From: JAEINY01 sp942490535
GTDB lineage: Bacteria; Bacteroidota; Bacteroidia; Bacteroidales; Marinilabiliaceae
Direction of reading: 5' to 3'
Assembly: GCA_942490535.1 (NCBI GenBank)
Contig: CALNXQ010000004.1
Location: 876,220-940,219, forward strand
Length of the DNA stretch: 64,000 nt
The translations under genes and the position numbers were made by a program. Shown piece after piece: positions 1 to 9,450 of the stretch (position 1 is its first letter; every line of letters begins with the position of its first letter). Below the pieces are notes generated by a model. It worked only from the letters and a program-made list of their open reading frames with translations. It made no database searches and was not told where the DNA came from.

Positions 1-417
1 TTTGAGAGCAAACAAATTGATTTTAAAATCTGCGACACTAAAGACTTGGCTCATTTATCCATACACACGGACGAAACAAAGCTCTTTCAAATTATCTCTA
101 ATCTGCTTAACAATGCGTTGAAATTTACGCCTAAAGGCGAAGTGAAATTGCATTGCTGCATTTCAAATCATGAAATAATTTTTAAGGTTGAAGACAATGG
201 CATTGGTATTGAGCAAAAAAACTTAAAACAGATCTTCAATCGTTTTTATAAAATACGCGAGCCACACAACCTAAACGTGGAAGGTACAGGACTGGGCTTA
301 AGTATTACCAAAGCCTACCTGGAAATGTTGAACGGTACTATTTCCGTCACCTCTGAACCTGGCAAAGGAACCACTTTTACCATTTCAATACCCATTGATC
401 AATTTACTGAGTATTGA
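1..417 (+). CDS. Sensor histidine kinase, C-terminal part (cut by window start)
   Basis: The frame is already open at base 1, so only the ATP-binding end of a longer kinase is present; a TTG at 46 is internal, not the start. The N box (NLLNNALKFTPKG), G1 box (VEDNGIGI), F box (FNRFYKI) and G2 box (GTGLGLSI) of a HATPase_c domain are all visible, ending with GKGTTFTISIP and a short tail. No receiver domain follows. It precedes two full-length kinases on the same strand with similar catalytic ends, which suggests local duplication. The sensor region and phospho-accepting histidine lie outside the window, so the signal cannot be guessed. Confidence 0.9.
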   Translation, partial: FESKQIDFKICDTKDLAHLSIHTDETKLFQIISNLLNNALKFTPKGEVKLHCCISNHEIIFKVEDNGIGIEQKNLKQIFNRFYKIREPHNLNVEGTGLGLSITKAYLEMLNGTISVTSEPGKGTTFTISIPIDQFTEY

Positions 418-444
418 CTTTACTTCTTAACACATGTATTCCTC

Positions 445-453
445 TAAATTTGC
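445..453 (+). promoter_or_regulatory. Bacteroidota-type -7 box
   Basis: TAAATTTGC fits the Bacteroidota sigma-ABfr -7 consensus TAnnTTTGY exactly and lies between two histidine kinase genes. A clear -33 TTG at ideal spacing is not seen (TTTAC lies about 21 bases upstream). Predicted only from the motif. Confidence 0.45.
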
Positions 454-539
454 GTTAGAAAAATCCATTCATTTTTTTCGAACCAAAATTCAATTTGACC
501 GTACACAAGCCCGACGAAGAATTTGAGACGAGGGGGAAG

Positions 540-1835
540 ATGATTAAATTAGCCGAAAAACTACATCAACGATTTTTAAAACAAATCCATTTTAATTCCA
601 ATAAATTTTCAACACCGGATACAGTGTATTTATTTACACTCCATCTGGCTATAGTGACGGTTAGCCTTAGCTGCATAACCAACCATTTGCTTAATTTGCC
701 ATTTCAGGTGAAAATTTTGGCCTGGATTTCAGAGGGAATCCTTTTTTACCTCTTTTACCTGGCACGATTCAAACAGCTATTTACGCTATCCAAACAGTTG
801 TTCTTTGGGTTGGTAGTAATAGCCATGAATCTGCTTTGGTTTTACACAGAAGGTAGTGCCGGAGCCACCATTTTTATAATGAATGCTCTCCTTCCGTTAA
901 TCGCCCTTTACTCCTCCAATCGACAAACCATTTACATGGTAGCCTTTATAGTATTGAATATTCTGGCATTACAGGTACTGGAAATATTCGCCCCTCAGCT
1001 CATTCAAAAATACCCCTCTCCGCTCCACCGTTCCATCGATGTACTTACGATCTCCTTCTTTTTTCTGGTATTTGAAGTGCCGGTTCTATTCTATGTCAAT
1101 CAATTAATGCACGATAGCATCCATAAGGCAGAACAATCAGATGCCGCCAAAACTTCCTACATCACCAATTTAAGTCATGAAATCCGGACGCCGATGAATG
1201 CCATTCTGGGATTCTCAGAACTCCTTTCAGACCCGGATCTGGAGCGCCCCGAGCACGATCGCTATTTAGCCATTGTGAATCAAAACGGGCGCCAGCTGCT
1301 AAACTTACTCAACAACATCATTAACATTTCCAAGTTAGAGGCAAACATTACCAATGTGTCAATTTCCGAATTTCATCCTCTGGAAATCATCAACCAGATT
1401 AATGATACATTACTTCCCTATTTTCAATCACATGATGAAATCCAATTGAAAACAACGCCACCGCCTTCAAGCAATCAGATGATAAAGAGCGATCCTAATT
1501 TACTTTATCAGATCATCATCAATTTAACCTTTAATGCGGTCAAATTCACACCCAAAGGCTATGTTGAAATTGGATATACCATGGAGCAGGATGCCATCAT
1601 TTTCTTTGTGAAAGACAGTGGCATTGGCATTCCGAAAGACCAGCAATCAACCATTTTTGAACGCCATCAACAAGTTACAGCAAGCAATGGCTTGTCTCCG
1701 ATTCAAGGATCCGGACTGGGTCTGGCCATCTGCAAAGGATTGACGGCTCTACTGGGCGGTTCTATTTGGTTTGACTCCACTCCCAATGAAGGCACGCAAT
1801 TTTACGTTAAACTTCCATTCATTGTTAAAAGCTAA
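540..1835 (+). CDS. Membrane-bound sensor histidine kinase
   Basis: A 431-residue kinase that would autophosphorylate on His213 in NLSHEIRTPMNAILGF and pass the phosphate to an unlinked response regulator. Residues ~45-200 form five or six hydrophobic helices with short loops, so the input domain is membrane-embedded rather than periplasmic. A HisKA helix pair follows and then HATPase_c with N box (NLTFNAVKFTPKG), G1 (VKDSGIGI) and G2 (GSGLGLAI). There is no PAS, HAMP or receiver domain. The ATG was chosen; the same frame opens 45 bases earlier at a TTG (495), which is less likely. The next gene is a paralogue with the same domain order. No response regulator lies next to it, so the partner is unknown. 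Confidence 0.9.
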   Translation: MIKLAEKLHQRFLKQIHFNSNKFSTPDTVYLFTLHLAIVTVSLSCITNHLLNLPFQVKILAWISEGILFYLFYLARFKQLFTLSKQLFFGLVVIAMNLLWFYTEGSAGATIFIMNALLPLIALYSSNRQTIYMVAFIVLNILALQVLEIFAPQLIQKYPSPLHRSIDVLTISFFFLVFEVPVLFYVNQLMHDSIHKAEQSDAAKTSYITNLSHEIRTPMNAILGFSELLSDPDLERPEHDRYLAIVNQNGRQLLNLLNNIINISKLEANITNVSISEFHPLEIINQINDTLLPYFQSHDEIQLKTTPPPSSNQMIKSDPNLLYQIIINLTFNAVKFTPKGYVEIGYTMEQDAIIFFVKDSGIGIPKDQQSTIFERHQQVTASNGLSPIQGSGLGLAICKGLTALLGGSIWFDSTPNEGTQFYVKLPFIVKS

Positions 1836-1986
1836 TCATTTAGAAGCATACACCTGAAGCAAATTATGGTGTGTCATAAATTTTCTACCTAAAAAAAGAG
1901 TCGTTTCATCAAGCAAATTAATACACCTGTAATTGATTTTGCAAAAAATCCATCTGGCTTTGTAAATTTATGTTTTACTAGACGAA

Positions 1987-3312
1987 ATGGAAACACTACA
2001 CACACACATCAAGAATATTATTGACCATTTGATTCCGAAAGAACTGTCATTTGATGAACGCTTCTTTTTTAAGACACTTGGTTTATCCATGCTTGTTTCA
2101 CTGGTCGCCTCCATATTTAATATACTGCTTGGCCTTGATCATTCGCTCATCATTTTTACAGGAATGGCGTTTTTCTTGTTTGCCTTCCTATTTTGGGCGG
2201 CTCGTTACAGGCGTTTTTTCAAGGCTATCCGCTTTATTTTTTTACTGGTTACCGTTATTATTCTGAATGGCCTTTGGTTATTGAATGCCGGCTCGAAAGG
2301 TCCCACCCTATTGATTTTTCAAGCTCTTTTTGCCTTGGGTCTCTTCATCACGCCCAGTCGTTTTTACATCCCTATCGCGGTACTCTTTGGATTAAACATT
2401 ACCCTTTTGTTTGGACTGGAACTCTACTATCCGGACTTGATTATCCCCTATACCAATCCAATTAGTCGTTTGACGGATATCTATGTCATTACTGTTATAT
2501 TCTTTTTGTGTGAGATTCCGTTAATCTACTATGCACACAATAGCTTCATGACGGAAAAAACGAGAGCTCAGGAATCGGACAAAATGAAAACCTCTTTTCT
2601 GGCAAATATGAGTCATGAGATCCGTACGCCTATGAATGCGATTCTTGGCTTTTCGGAACTTTTACGTGATGATGATATTTCCCGCAAAGAAAAATACCAA
2701 TACCTGGATATCATCAAGGAAAATGGAAACATTCTATTGGACCTATTGGGGAATATACTCAACCTGTCCAAACTGGAGGCCGACCTCATGGAGAAAAAAG
2801 AAGGCCCGGTGCAGGTTTATCCTTTCATGGAACAGATGAAATTTTCCTTTGAGAAACAAGTCAATCTCGAAAAAGTCCGCATCGTGACCGAATACCCCAT
2901 AGGCTATAAAGACATTTGTATCTATAGCGACGAGCTGATCCTCTATCAAGTGTTTTCAAACCTATTGAATAACGCCATCAAATTCACAACACGCGGTCAA
3001 ATCACCATTGGCTTTTTTGTGGATGAAACCCGACCCGCCATTACATTTTTTGTAAGAGATACAGGTCTCGGCATTACCCCTGAAAAGGTATCGTTGATTT
3101 TTGAACGCTTTCGCCAGGGAGATGAAACACTGCGTCGAAGCCATCAAGGAGTGGGTCTTGGCCTCACTATTTCAAAAGGATTGATGGCCGTATTGGGAGG
3201 CACCATGTGGGTGGAATCAAAAATCAATAAAGGATCGACATTTTATTTCTGTCAGCCCTTAAAAAAAGTAGCCGTGCCTCAAATTGCACTGAAAAGCCCG
3301 GGAATGAATTAA
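1987..3312 (+). CDS. Membrane-bound sensor histidine kinase (paralogue of preceding gene)
   Basis: A 441-residue kinase built like its upstream neighbour: about six membrane helices (residues ~30-190), a HisKA domain with phospho-acceptor His210 in NMSHEIRTPMNAILGF, and HATPase_c with N box (NLLNNAIKFTTRG), G1 (VRDTGLGI) and G2 (GVGLGLTI). The phrases SHEIRTPMNAILGFSELL and LSKLEA recur in both proteins, supporting tandem duplication, while the membrane parts have diverged. The ATG start lies 151 bases after the previous stop, with room for its own promoter. A hairpin terminator follows the stop codon. Ligand and partner regulator are not evident. Confidence 0.92.
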   Translation: METLHTHIKNIIDHLIPKELSFDERFFFKTLGLSMLVSLVASIFNILLGLDHSLIIFTGMAFFLFAFLFWAARYRRFFKAIRFIFLLVTVIILNGLWLLNAGSKGPTLLIFQALFALGLFITPSRFYIPIAVLFGLNITLLFGLELYYPDLIIPYTNPISRLTDIYVITVIFFLCEIPLIYYAHNSFMTEKTRAQESDKMKTSFLANMSHEIRTPMNAILGFSELLRDDDISRKEKYQYLDIIKENGNILLDLLGNILNLSKLEADLMEKKEGPVQVYPFMEQMKFSFEKQVNLEKVRIVTEYPIGYKDICIYSDELILYQVFSNLLNNAIKFTTRGQITIGFFVDETRPAITFFVRDTGLGITPEKVSLIFERFRQGDETLRRSHQGVGLGLTISKGLMAVLGGTMWVESKINKGSTFYFCQPLKKVAVPQIALKSPGMN

Positions 3313-3319
3313 AAAATAA

Positions 3320-3349
3320 GGGATGACCTAAATTAGGCCATCCCGTTTT
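3320..3349 (+). terminator. Rho-independent terminator after kinase cluster
   Basis: An 11-bp stem with one mismatch (GGGATGACCTA / TAGGCCATCCC) and a 3-base loop, followed by GTTTTA, sits directly after the last kinase stop codon. Confidence 0.75.
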
Positions 3350-3540
3350 ACTTTCCATATCACTATTGTCCGGCCAACAATTCTATATCCCCTGCTGGAA
3401 CAATATCCAATCTGCAACATCACATTCTACGACACTTAATGCGCTACACGGAATTTGCCATTGGTTAGTGCAGAGGATATTCCATCCCCGCAAACGGAAT
3501 AACTTGTGGAGGTAATACAAACATTCATCTACCAGAGATT

Positions 3541-4956
3541 TTACTTCTCAATCTCACTCCTTTCATCCGCCTTAAGCGTTTTCCCTACGATGGTAGCCAC
3601 AGTAGCATCCCCCGTTACATTAACCACGGTGCGCATCATGTCCAAAATACGATCGACGGGCAGAATGATACCGATCCAGGCTGGATTTAAGCCTACGGAA
3701 CTCAGCACAATCATGAGCATCACCAAACCGGCGCTGGGAATGGCGGCCGATCCAATACTTGCCAGGGTGGCGGTTAAAACGATGGTCAGTTGCTGCACAA
3801 AGTCCAGCTCTACCATGTGCATCTGGGCCAAAAACATCACGGCCACGGCCTGGTAAAGACTGGTGCCATCCATGTTCACCGTGGCACCGATGGGCAATAC
3901 AAAACTGGATACTTTGGGATCGACTTTCAAATTATCTTCCACACATTCCAATGTAACCGGCAAGGTGGCGGCACTGGAGCTGGTGGAAAAAGCCAACAGC
4001 TGTGCGGGGCTAATGCCCTTCAAAAATTCCCGAAAGGTTAATCCGGAAACAAAAAATTTCATAATAAGGGGATAGATGACAAAAGCCATCAGTACTAAAC
4101 CTGCTGCAACACAGAGGGAGTACCAGGTTAATCCTTTGAAGAGTTCAAAAATCTTAGCCGGATTATCACCGGCCATCTCAGACACCAACCCGGCCAGCAG
4201 TGCAAAAACAAAGAACGGGGCTCCTTTCATGATGATGTCAACCATGCTCAGAAAGACTTCCGACAAGCCATTAACCACTTCAATCACCGGTTTCGATTTA
4301 TCGGCCGGCACAAAGAGAATGGCAATGCCAAAGAGGATGGCAAAAAAGATTATCTTCAACATACTGCCATTATCGGCTAAGGCCCCAAAAATGTTATCCG
4401 GCACCATGTCTTCCACAAATTGCAAGGGGCCACTTTGGGTTTGTGCTTCCGCTTTTTTTAAACGTTCCTGAATCCCTTCATCGGTTTCGAAGCCACTGCG
4501 CTTAGCCACTTCAGCTACCAACTCTCGATGGGCTTCATCCCCAGTAATATTGATGTCATCGTGCAAGGCATGCCCTTCACTTTGCGCCCACAGTTCATAG
4601 GTGATCCGATTCTCCATGCGCACCTCATCGGCCATCCACTCACCGGGTTTAACTACGTTTACAATGAGCAATCCCAAGGATATGGCCACTACAGTTGTCG
4701 TTAAATAAATCAGCAAGGTGCGCAATCCTAATTTACCCAGGTTTTTGGGATCCCCCAGGCCAATAATCCCCCCAATAATGGAAAATAACACCAATGGAAC
4801 GGCAATCAATTTAAGCAGGTTAATAAAAATTCGTCCCCAGGGCGCAATCCAGGAACCGGTGAAACTACTCCATCCGAAAAATCCGGATAAAACCGCCCAA
4901 ATGATACCTAGCAATAAACCAATGATAATTTTCCAATGCAATGAGAGTTTCTTCAT
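3541..4956 (-). CDS. Dicarboxylate/amino acid:cation symporter (SDF family)
   Basis: A 471-residue inner-membrane carrier of the sodium:dicarboxylate/glutamate symporter family, importing an acidic substrate with Na+ or H+. Family marks are the serine-rich re-entrant loop SSSAATLPVT, the substrate/ion motif NMDGTSLYQ, and the end motif on the last helices (VDRILDMMRTVVNVTGDA). Eight to ten hydrophobic helices are visible. Residues ~105-185 form a long polar insertion between early helices, as in several Bacteroidota members. It is transcribed alone, convergent with the kinase cluster. Whether it prefers glutamate, aspartate, succinate or serine cannot be told. Confidence 0.93.
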   Translation of the reverse strand: MKKLSLHWKIIIGLLLGIIWAVLSGFFGWSSFTGSWIAPWGRIFINLLKLIAVPLVLFSIIGGIIGLGDPKNLGKLGLRTLLIYLTTTVVAISLGLLIVNVVKPGEWMADEVRMENRITYELWAQSEGHALHDDINITGDEAHRELVAEVAKRSGFETDEGIQERLKKAEAQTQSGPLQFVEDMVPDNIFGALADNGSMLKIIFFAILFGIAILFVPADKSKPVIEVVNGLSEVFLSMVDIIMKGAPFFVFALLAGLVSEMAGDNPAKIFELFKGLTWYSLCVAAGLVLMAFVIYPLIMKFFVSGLTFREFLKGISPAQLLAFSTSSSAATLPVTLECVEDNLKVDPKVSSFVLPIGATVNMDGTSLYQAVAVMFLAQMHMVELDFVQQLTIVLTATLASIGSAAIPSAGLVMLMIVLSSVGLNPAWIGIILPVDRILDMMRTVVNVTGDATVATIVGKTLKADERSEIEK

Positions 4957-5353
4957 ATCGATGCGTTCGCTTATTTGTTAAAGACACCTAATATATATAA
5001 AAATTTGGTATGCTTTTTTTTTCACAAACGCTGAAAAGGGGGATGATTGTTCCAATTGGTGGATCGCGTAGCTGGTGACAAGGTCAATTGACCATTGGGT
5101 AGAAAAAATGACTCAACTACATGGTCGTTACCCCTTCGGGCAGAAATTTTGACCCAATGACAGGGACGATGGCCCATTTTTTTGAAAAAAAACACGATTG
5201 TGCATGTGCAATGGAGCTTCCGGCCCCAAAAATGGATCAACAACCTGGTACATCGCTCACTCTTTTGAAAAGAAAGCCCATCGACCGTGTAGATGACCTG
5301 TCTACCGAAAAAGTCAAGCCATCTACCAGGTATTATTGGAAATAGTTCAGAAA
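4957..5353. other. Intergenic region without convincing gene
   Basis: About 400 bases between two leftward genes. Overlapping short frames on both strands read as low-complexity, unrelated peptides and have no plausible start context. The region must hold the promoter of the symporter gene, but no clear TAnnTTTG box was found; no strong hairpin follows aroC. Confidence 0.5.
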
Positions 5354-6430
5354 TTACCGATACATCTTATTCAGATAAAGCTGATCGACCAACACCATGG
5401 CGGCCATGGCTTCCACAATGGGCACCGCGCGCGGCAATACACAGGGATCGTGACGTCCTTGCGTGGTGGATACCACCTCTTGGCCTTCCTTAGTCACCGT
5501 ATGTTGCTCTTTTAGGATGGTGGCAATGGGTTTAAAAGCCACATTGAAGTAGATATCCTCCCCATTGGAAATACCCCCTTGAATGCCTCCGGACCGATTG
5601 GTACGGGTGCGTACCGTTTCACCTTCCATGAAATACTCATCGTTGTGCTGGGATCCTTTTAATTCAGTAGATCCAAAACCCAAACCATATTCAAATCCCT
5701 TCACCGCATTGATGCCCAGCATGGCGCTACCCAGTTCGGCATGTAACTTACCAAAAACCGGTTCGCCCAAGCCGACCGGCGCCCCTTTAACCACACAACT
5801 AATGACACCGCCCACCGAGTCTTTATCGCGTCGTACCTCATCAATGTACTGAATCATCTTTTCAGCTGTCTCCGGATCGGGACAACGCACGATGTTTTCT
5901 TCCGTTTTAGACAGATCCAGTTCCCCGTAGGATTTTTCCAGTTTCAACGTTCCTACGCTGGAGGTAAAAGCCTGTATGGTGACCCCATGTTGTTTAAGTA
6001 TCAACTTCGCAAAAGCACCGGCCACCACGCGCGCTATGGTTTCACGGGCGGATGAACGACCGCCTCCCCGGTAATCGCGGATACCATATTTATGCTGATA
6101 GGTATAATCGGCATGAGACGGGCGGTACACATCTTTTATATTGCCATAATCTTTCGAACGCTGATCTTTATTCCAGATGACAAAACCAATGGGTGTCCCC
6201 GTTGCTTTGCCTTCAAACACGCCGGACAGTAACTCCACCTGGTCCGCTTCATCACGCGGCGTGGTAATGGCTGACTGGCCGGGTCGACGGCGGTTCAATT
6301 CCGATTGGAGAAAATCCATGTCGATTTCCAATCCGGGCATTACCCCTTCAATCACACCACCAACAGCTTTACCATGCGATTCACCAAACGAGGTTAACTT
6401 AAAAAGCGTTCCAAACGAATTACCTGACAT
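5354..6430 (-). CDS. aroC: Chorismate synthase
   Basis: Catalyses the last shikimate-pathway step, 5-enolpyruvylshikimate-3-phosphate to chorismate, using reduced FMN. All family signatures are present: N-terminal GESHGKAVGGVIEG, RRPGQS, the flavin/substrate segment DYRGGGRSSARET, the central NRSGGIQGGISNGE and the terminal GRHDPCVLPRAVP. At 358 residues it has the normal full length. The MSGNSFG start is typical of the family. It is leftward, with its own upstream gap and no aromatic-pathway neighbours. Confidence 0.98.
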   Translation of the reverse strand: MSGNSFGTLFKLTSFGESHGKAVGGVIEGVMPGLEIDMDFLQSELNRRRPGQSAITTPRDEADQVELLSGVFEGKATGTPIGFVIWNKDQRSKDYGNIKDVYRPSHADYTYQHKYGIRDYRGGGRSSARETIARVVAGAFAKLILKQHGVTIQAFTSSVGTLKLEKSYGELDLSKTEENIVRCPDPETAEKMIQYIDEVRRDKDSVGGVISCVVKGAPVGLGEPVFGKLHAELGSAMLGINAVKGFEYGLGFGSTELKGSQHNDEYFMEGETVRTRTNRSGGIQGGISNGEDIYFNVAFKPIATILKEQHTVTKEGQEVVSTTQGRHDPCVLPRAVPIVEAMAAMVLVDQLYLNKMYR

Positions 6431-6692
6431 AGGAAGATATTTAGTTGAAATATTTTTAATCTGTAGTTATATGGACGATAAAAGTACTGTTTTATAAGTA
6501 ATCTCCCAAAAGATGACGGAGAAGGTTTCATGAAAGAAGGTGCCGGCACAAATGAAATGTGGCAAGTGTAAAGTTGCAGCTTAAACGGTTAAAGTTACAC
6601 CTTATAGCACTGACGTTAATAGTTACAAGTTGGATGATTCAAAATTGAAACACGAAACTTATAACTTGCGCCAGAGAACCACTGCCTCTCAT

Positions 6693-6725
6693 AAATGAAA
6701 AAAGGAGGCTCTCGAAAGGCCTCCT
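6693..6725 (-). terminator. Terminator of slyD
   Basis: A 7-bp perfect stem (AGGAGGC / GCCTCCT) with a 9-base loop lies just beyond the slyD stop. On the minus strand it is followed by a T-rich run (the A tract at 6693-6702). Confidence 0.75.
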
Positions 6726-6747
6726 CTATATCGTTTGGTTGGTTGAA

Positions 6748-7281
6748 TTACCCACAAGAGCAACCGCCACCGCAGCCACCTTCGTTGGAACCACAACCGG
6801 TACCACAAGCATCCATTAACTCATCTTCTGAAGCTTCACGGATTTCAATGATCTCCCCTTTGAAGAACAAGTTATCACCAGCCAATGGGTGATTGAAGTC
6901 CATTTTAACGTTTTCGTCAGTTACTTCCAAAACGATCCCCATCAAACGGTTTCCGTGTGCATCCTGCATAGGAACCTGGTTACCTTCGGTCAATAACTCT
7001 TCGTCTATCTTACCATCTACTTCGAAAATATTCTTAGGAATTTCTACAACAGCACTTGGATTCACTTCACCGTATGCGTCAGTTGCTTTTAACTCGAAAT
7101 CGAAAGCATCGCCTTTTTTAAAGCCTTCCAATTTGTTTTCGAACATCTCAAGCATTTTACCGGCACCGAATACAAACTCCAAAGGACTTGCAGCATCCGT
7201 TTTTTCTACCACTTCACCATCAGTACCATTAATTCTTAACTCGTAGGAAAGGGTTACGTGCTTATTTCTTCCTATTTCCAT
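6748..7281 (-). CDS. slyD: SlyD-type FKBP peptidyl-prolyl isomerase
   Basis: A 177-residue cytosolic prolyl isomerase/chaperone. The FKBP strand (VTLSYELRINGTDGEVVEKT) opens the protein, the chaperone insert-in-flap occupies about residues 65-125, and FNHPLAGDNLFFKGEI completes the FKBP fold. The last ~20 residues carry a metal-binding tail, MDACGTGCGSNEGGCGG, then GCSCG. In enterobacterial SlyD this tail is rich in His as well and binds Ni or Zn for hydrogenase maturation; here it has Cys but no His, which would favour soft or thiophilic metals. Start is an ATG in good context and a terminator follows. Assignment as SlyD rather than another FKBP rests on the insert and the tail. Confidence 0.93.
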   Translation of the reverse strand: MEIGRNKHVTLSYELRINGTDGEVVEKTDAASPLEFVFGAGKMLEMFENKLEGFKKGDAFDFELKATDAYGEVNPSAVVEIPKNIFEVDGKIDEELLTEGNQVPMQDAHGNRLMGIVLEVTDENVKMDFNHPLAGDNLFFKGEIIEIREASEDELMDACGTGCGSNEGGCGGGCSCG

Positions 7282-7575
7282 AGTTCACTTAGTTTATTGT
7301 GTTATATCACTTTGTTTTATTCCAAAAGGTTTATTCTCAACTCAAAAGTTTGAATAAACCAGGTACAAAGAAAGGCAGTTTTTCAAAACCTGCCAATCAA
7401 TTGTACTAAAAAGACAGAAAAAGCCGAAAAAAGTTCACGACTCCACAAAAATTTTTAGGCCTTGAATGATGTATAAAAAATTCAGCCCCTTTCAGGGTGG
7501 TGCTTAAATACTGCCCATAGCATGGCTTTTGAACCTATAAACCATGGCGACTCTGCGTCGTTGCGGTAACCAACC

Positions 7576-8340
7576 TTACCGATCCAGCCACATTTTAAAA
7601 CTTTTCACCCGCTCCCGGCTCACCACCAGCTCCTCTCCTTTCTCCTGGCCCATGGCCTTCACTTTAAGACGCGAGGAACCATAGGCCACCATGTCCTGAA
7701 TAGCCTGCAGGCTGATTAAAAATTTTCGGCTGATGCGGTAAAACTCCTGGGGATCGCACTGCACTTCGATCTGTTCCAGCGTATGATCAATGGCATAGTT
7801 GCGTCCTTCGCGGGTACGCAGATAGGTGGCCTTATCCAGACTGTAGAAAAAACTCACCTCTACTGTTGGAATCATTTTCAGGTGATCGCCCACTTTAACC
7901 AGGTAGCGCTCTTTATAGTGTTGTTTGCTCAGCATCTGAGAAGCACTTTGCAAGGCCATTTTCAGGGTCTCCTCTACCGAAGAAGTTCCTGTTCCCTGAA
8001 ATTTTGTGATGGCTCCTTCCAACTCCACTTCATCAATGGGTTTGAGCAGGTAATCAATGCTGTTTACTTTAAAGGCCTTCACTGCATATTGATCGTAGGC
8101 CGTTGTGAATACCACCGGAAAACGGAATTCCGCTCTGTCGAAGATTTCAAAACTCAAGCCATCGCCCAGCTGGATATCAAAAAAAGCCAAATCGGGATGC
8201 GGATGGCTCTTCAGCCATTGGATGGTTTGTGTCACCGAGTCGCAGGTACCCACAATGTGCACCTGATGGTCCAGTTCCGTTAGGAGATTGCCCAAACGTT
8301 CAGCAGCCAATGGCTCATCTTCTACAATTAATACACGCAT
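7576..8340 (-). CDS. LytTR-family response regulator
   Basis: A 254-residue DNA-binding regulator. The receiver domain fills residues 1-~120, with acidic pocket VEDEP, phospho-acceptor Asp55 in FFDIQLGDG, and the switch Lys in DYLLKPID. The C-terminal LytTR domain (~150-254) contains YRISRKFLISLQAI and the basic end segment. It starts one base after the stop of the LytS-type kinase gene, so the two are translationally coupled and form a two-component pair. It is the last gene of a leftward unit headed by a TonB receptor, so the receptor may be part of its regulon (inference). Confidence 0.95.
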   Translation of the reverse strand: MRVLIVEDEPLAAERLGNLLTELDHQVHIVGTCDSVTQTIQWLKSHPHPDLAFFDIQLGDGLSFEIFDRAEFRFPVVFTTAYDQYAVKAFKVNSIDYLLKPIDEVELEGAITKFQGTGTSSVEETLKMALQSASQMLSKQHYKERYLVKVGDHLKMIPTVEVSFFYSLDKATYLRTREGRNYAIDHTLEQIEVQCDPQEFYRISRKFLISLQAIQDMVAYGSSRLKVKAMGQEKGEELVVSRERVKSFKMWLDR

Positions 8341-8341
8341 A

Positions 8342-9385
8342 CTATAAATGGATCAATGGAAGGGTTACAGAATATGTTTTATCCGTTTGCTCAATGTGCA
8401 CGTCTTTGCCGGTCAGGTATTGATACCGCTCACTCAAATTTTGAATGCCAATGCCAGATGGGGGTTCATTGATTGATTTTGGCTGATACGTGTTGGTAAC
8501 CGTCAACTGGTTTTCGCCAATGGTAAGCTCCAAGGCCAGCGGCTGATCGCTGGAAATAATGTTGTGTTTGAAACAATTCTCCACCAGCATCTGCACTGAC
8601 AGGGGCATCACCAGCGCCCGGTCATCCACATCATCAGGCAACACAGCCGTAAAGTTGGTACCAAAACGAATCTGCTGCAAATAGATGTACCGGCGCAGAA
8701 TGGCCAACTCCTCATTAACCGTGATGAGTTCCTTATCTTTCAATTGCAAGATATCGCGATAAAAGCGGGAAAGCTCGGCAGTAAACTTTTTGGCCGCCCC
8801 GGCATCCTTATCGATGAGCGAGGTTAAAACATTGAGACTGTTGAACAGGAAATGGGGGTTTACTTGTGTTTTCAGCGCTTCATATTGCAAAACCAAAGCT
8901 TCGCGTTTCAATTGCTCCCGATGCACTACCTCGATGCGCCACTGCATTAAAAAGGAACGGGCATAAAACCACAAGGCAATAAAATAGAAGATGCCATACT
9001 CCATCCAAATTATGGGCATCATGTGTCCTTTGAAGTAATGATACGAAATGCCACTGATGAAACCGTACCAAAACACATTGGTGATGATGATCACCAATGT
9101 ACATCCAATGGTACTGGTTGTAAAGGCCACCAATGAACTGCGCAGAGGTGCATGCACCCAATCAATCCATTTGCGTTCAAAAAAATCAAAGGCATAGCCA
9201 TTTAAAAATAAACCATAACCCAAGGTAGTACTATACCCGGCATTGTAGGCGATCTCACCCCAAGTCAGTTTGTCAATGGGACTAAAAATAACTAGAAATC
9301 CCAAGCCAATCACATTCGATATAACACCGAACGAAATCAGTTTATAAACAGTGGCTCTTCTTTGTAGTTTTGGGGTCGATTCCAT
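8342..9385 (-). CDS. LytS-type sensor histidine kinase (His_kinase/YehU class)
   Basis: A membrane kinase of about 347 residues with four hydrophobic helices in the first ~150 residues and no periplasmic domain. It continues with the LytS phosphorylation motif QVNPHFLFNSLNVLTSL (the His of NPHFLFN is the phospho-acceptor) and a short HATPase ending in GIGIQNLSERYQYL. The ATG was taken as start; a TTG two codons upstream is in frame. It is paired with the LytTR regulator one base downstream. Between this gene and the upstream secreted-protein gene lies a strong hairpin, so its expression may be partly separated from the receptor gene. Confidence 0.93.
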   Translation of the reverse strand: MESTPKLQRRATVYKLISFGVISNVIGLGFLVIFSPIDKLTWGEIAYNAGYSTTLGYGLFLNGYAFDFFERKWIDWVHAPLRSSLVAFTTSTIGCTLVIIITNVFWYGFISGISYHYFKGHMMPIIWMEYGIFYFIALWFYARSFLMQWRIEVVHREQLKREALVLQYEALKTQVNPHFLFNSLNVLTSLIDKDAGAAKKFTAELSRFYRDILQLKDKELITVNEELAILRRYIYLQQIRFGTNFTAVLPDDVDDRALVMPLSVQMLVENCFKHNIISSDQPLALELTIGENQLTVTNTYQPKSINEPPSGIGIQNLSERYQYLTGKDVHIEQTDKTYSVTLPLIHL

Positions 9386-9450
9386 TAGCAATGATTAAAA
9401 TAAGAACGAAGATAATGAATTATGATTGGCATTTGTATAAACCGATAATG

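Noticed and set aside
4076..4471. 131-codon open frame on the plus strand
   Set aside because: It lies wholly inside the symporter gene on the opposite strand, and its peptide is low-complexity Ser/Lys-rich shadow coding.
5022..5345. Overlapping short frames on both strands between aroC and the symporter gene
   Set aside because: Mutual overlap, odd composition and no family; probably promoter and spacer DNA.
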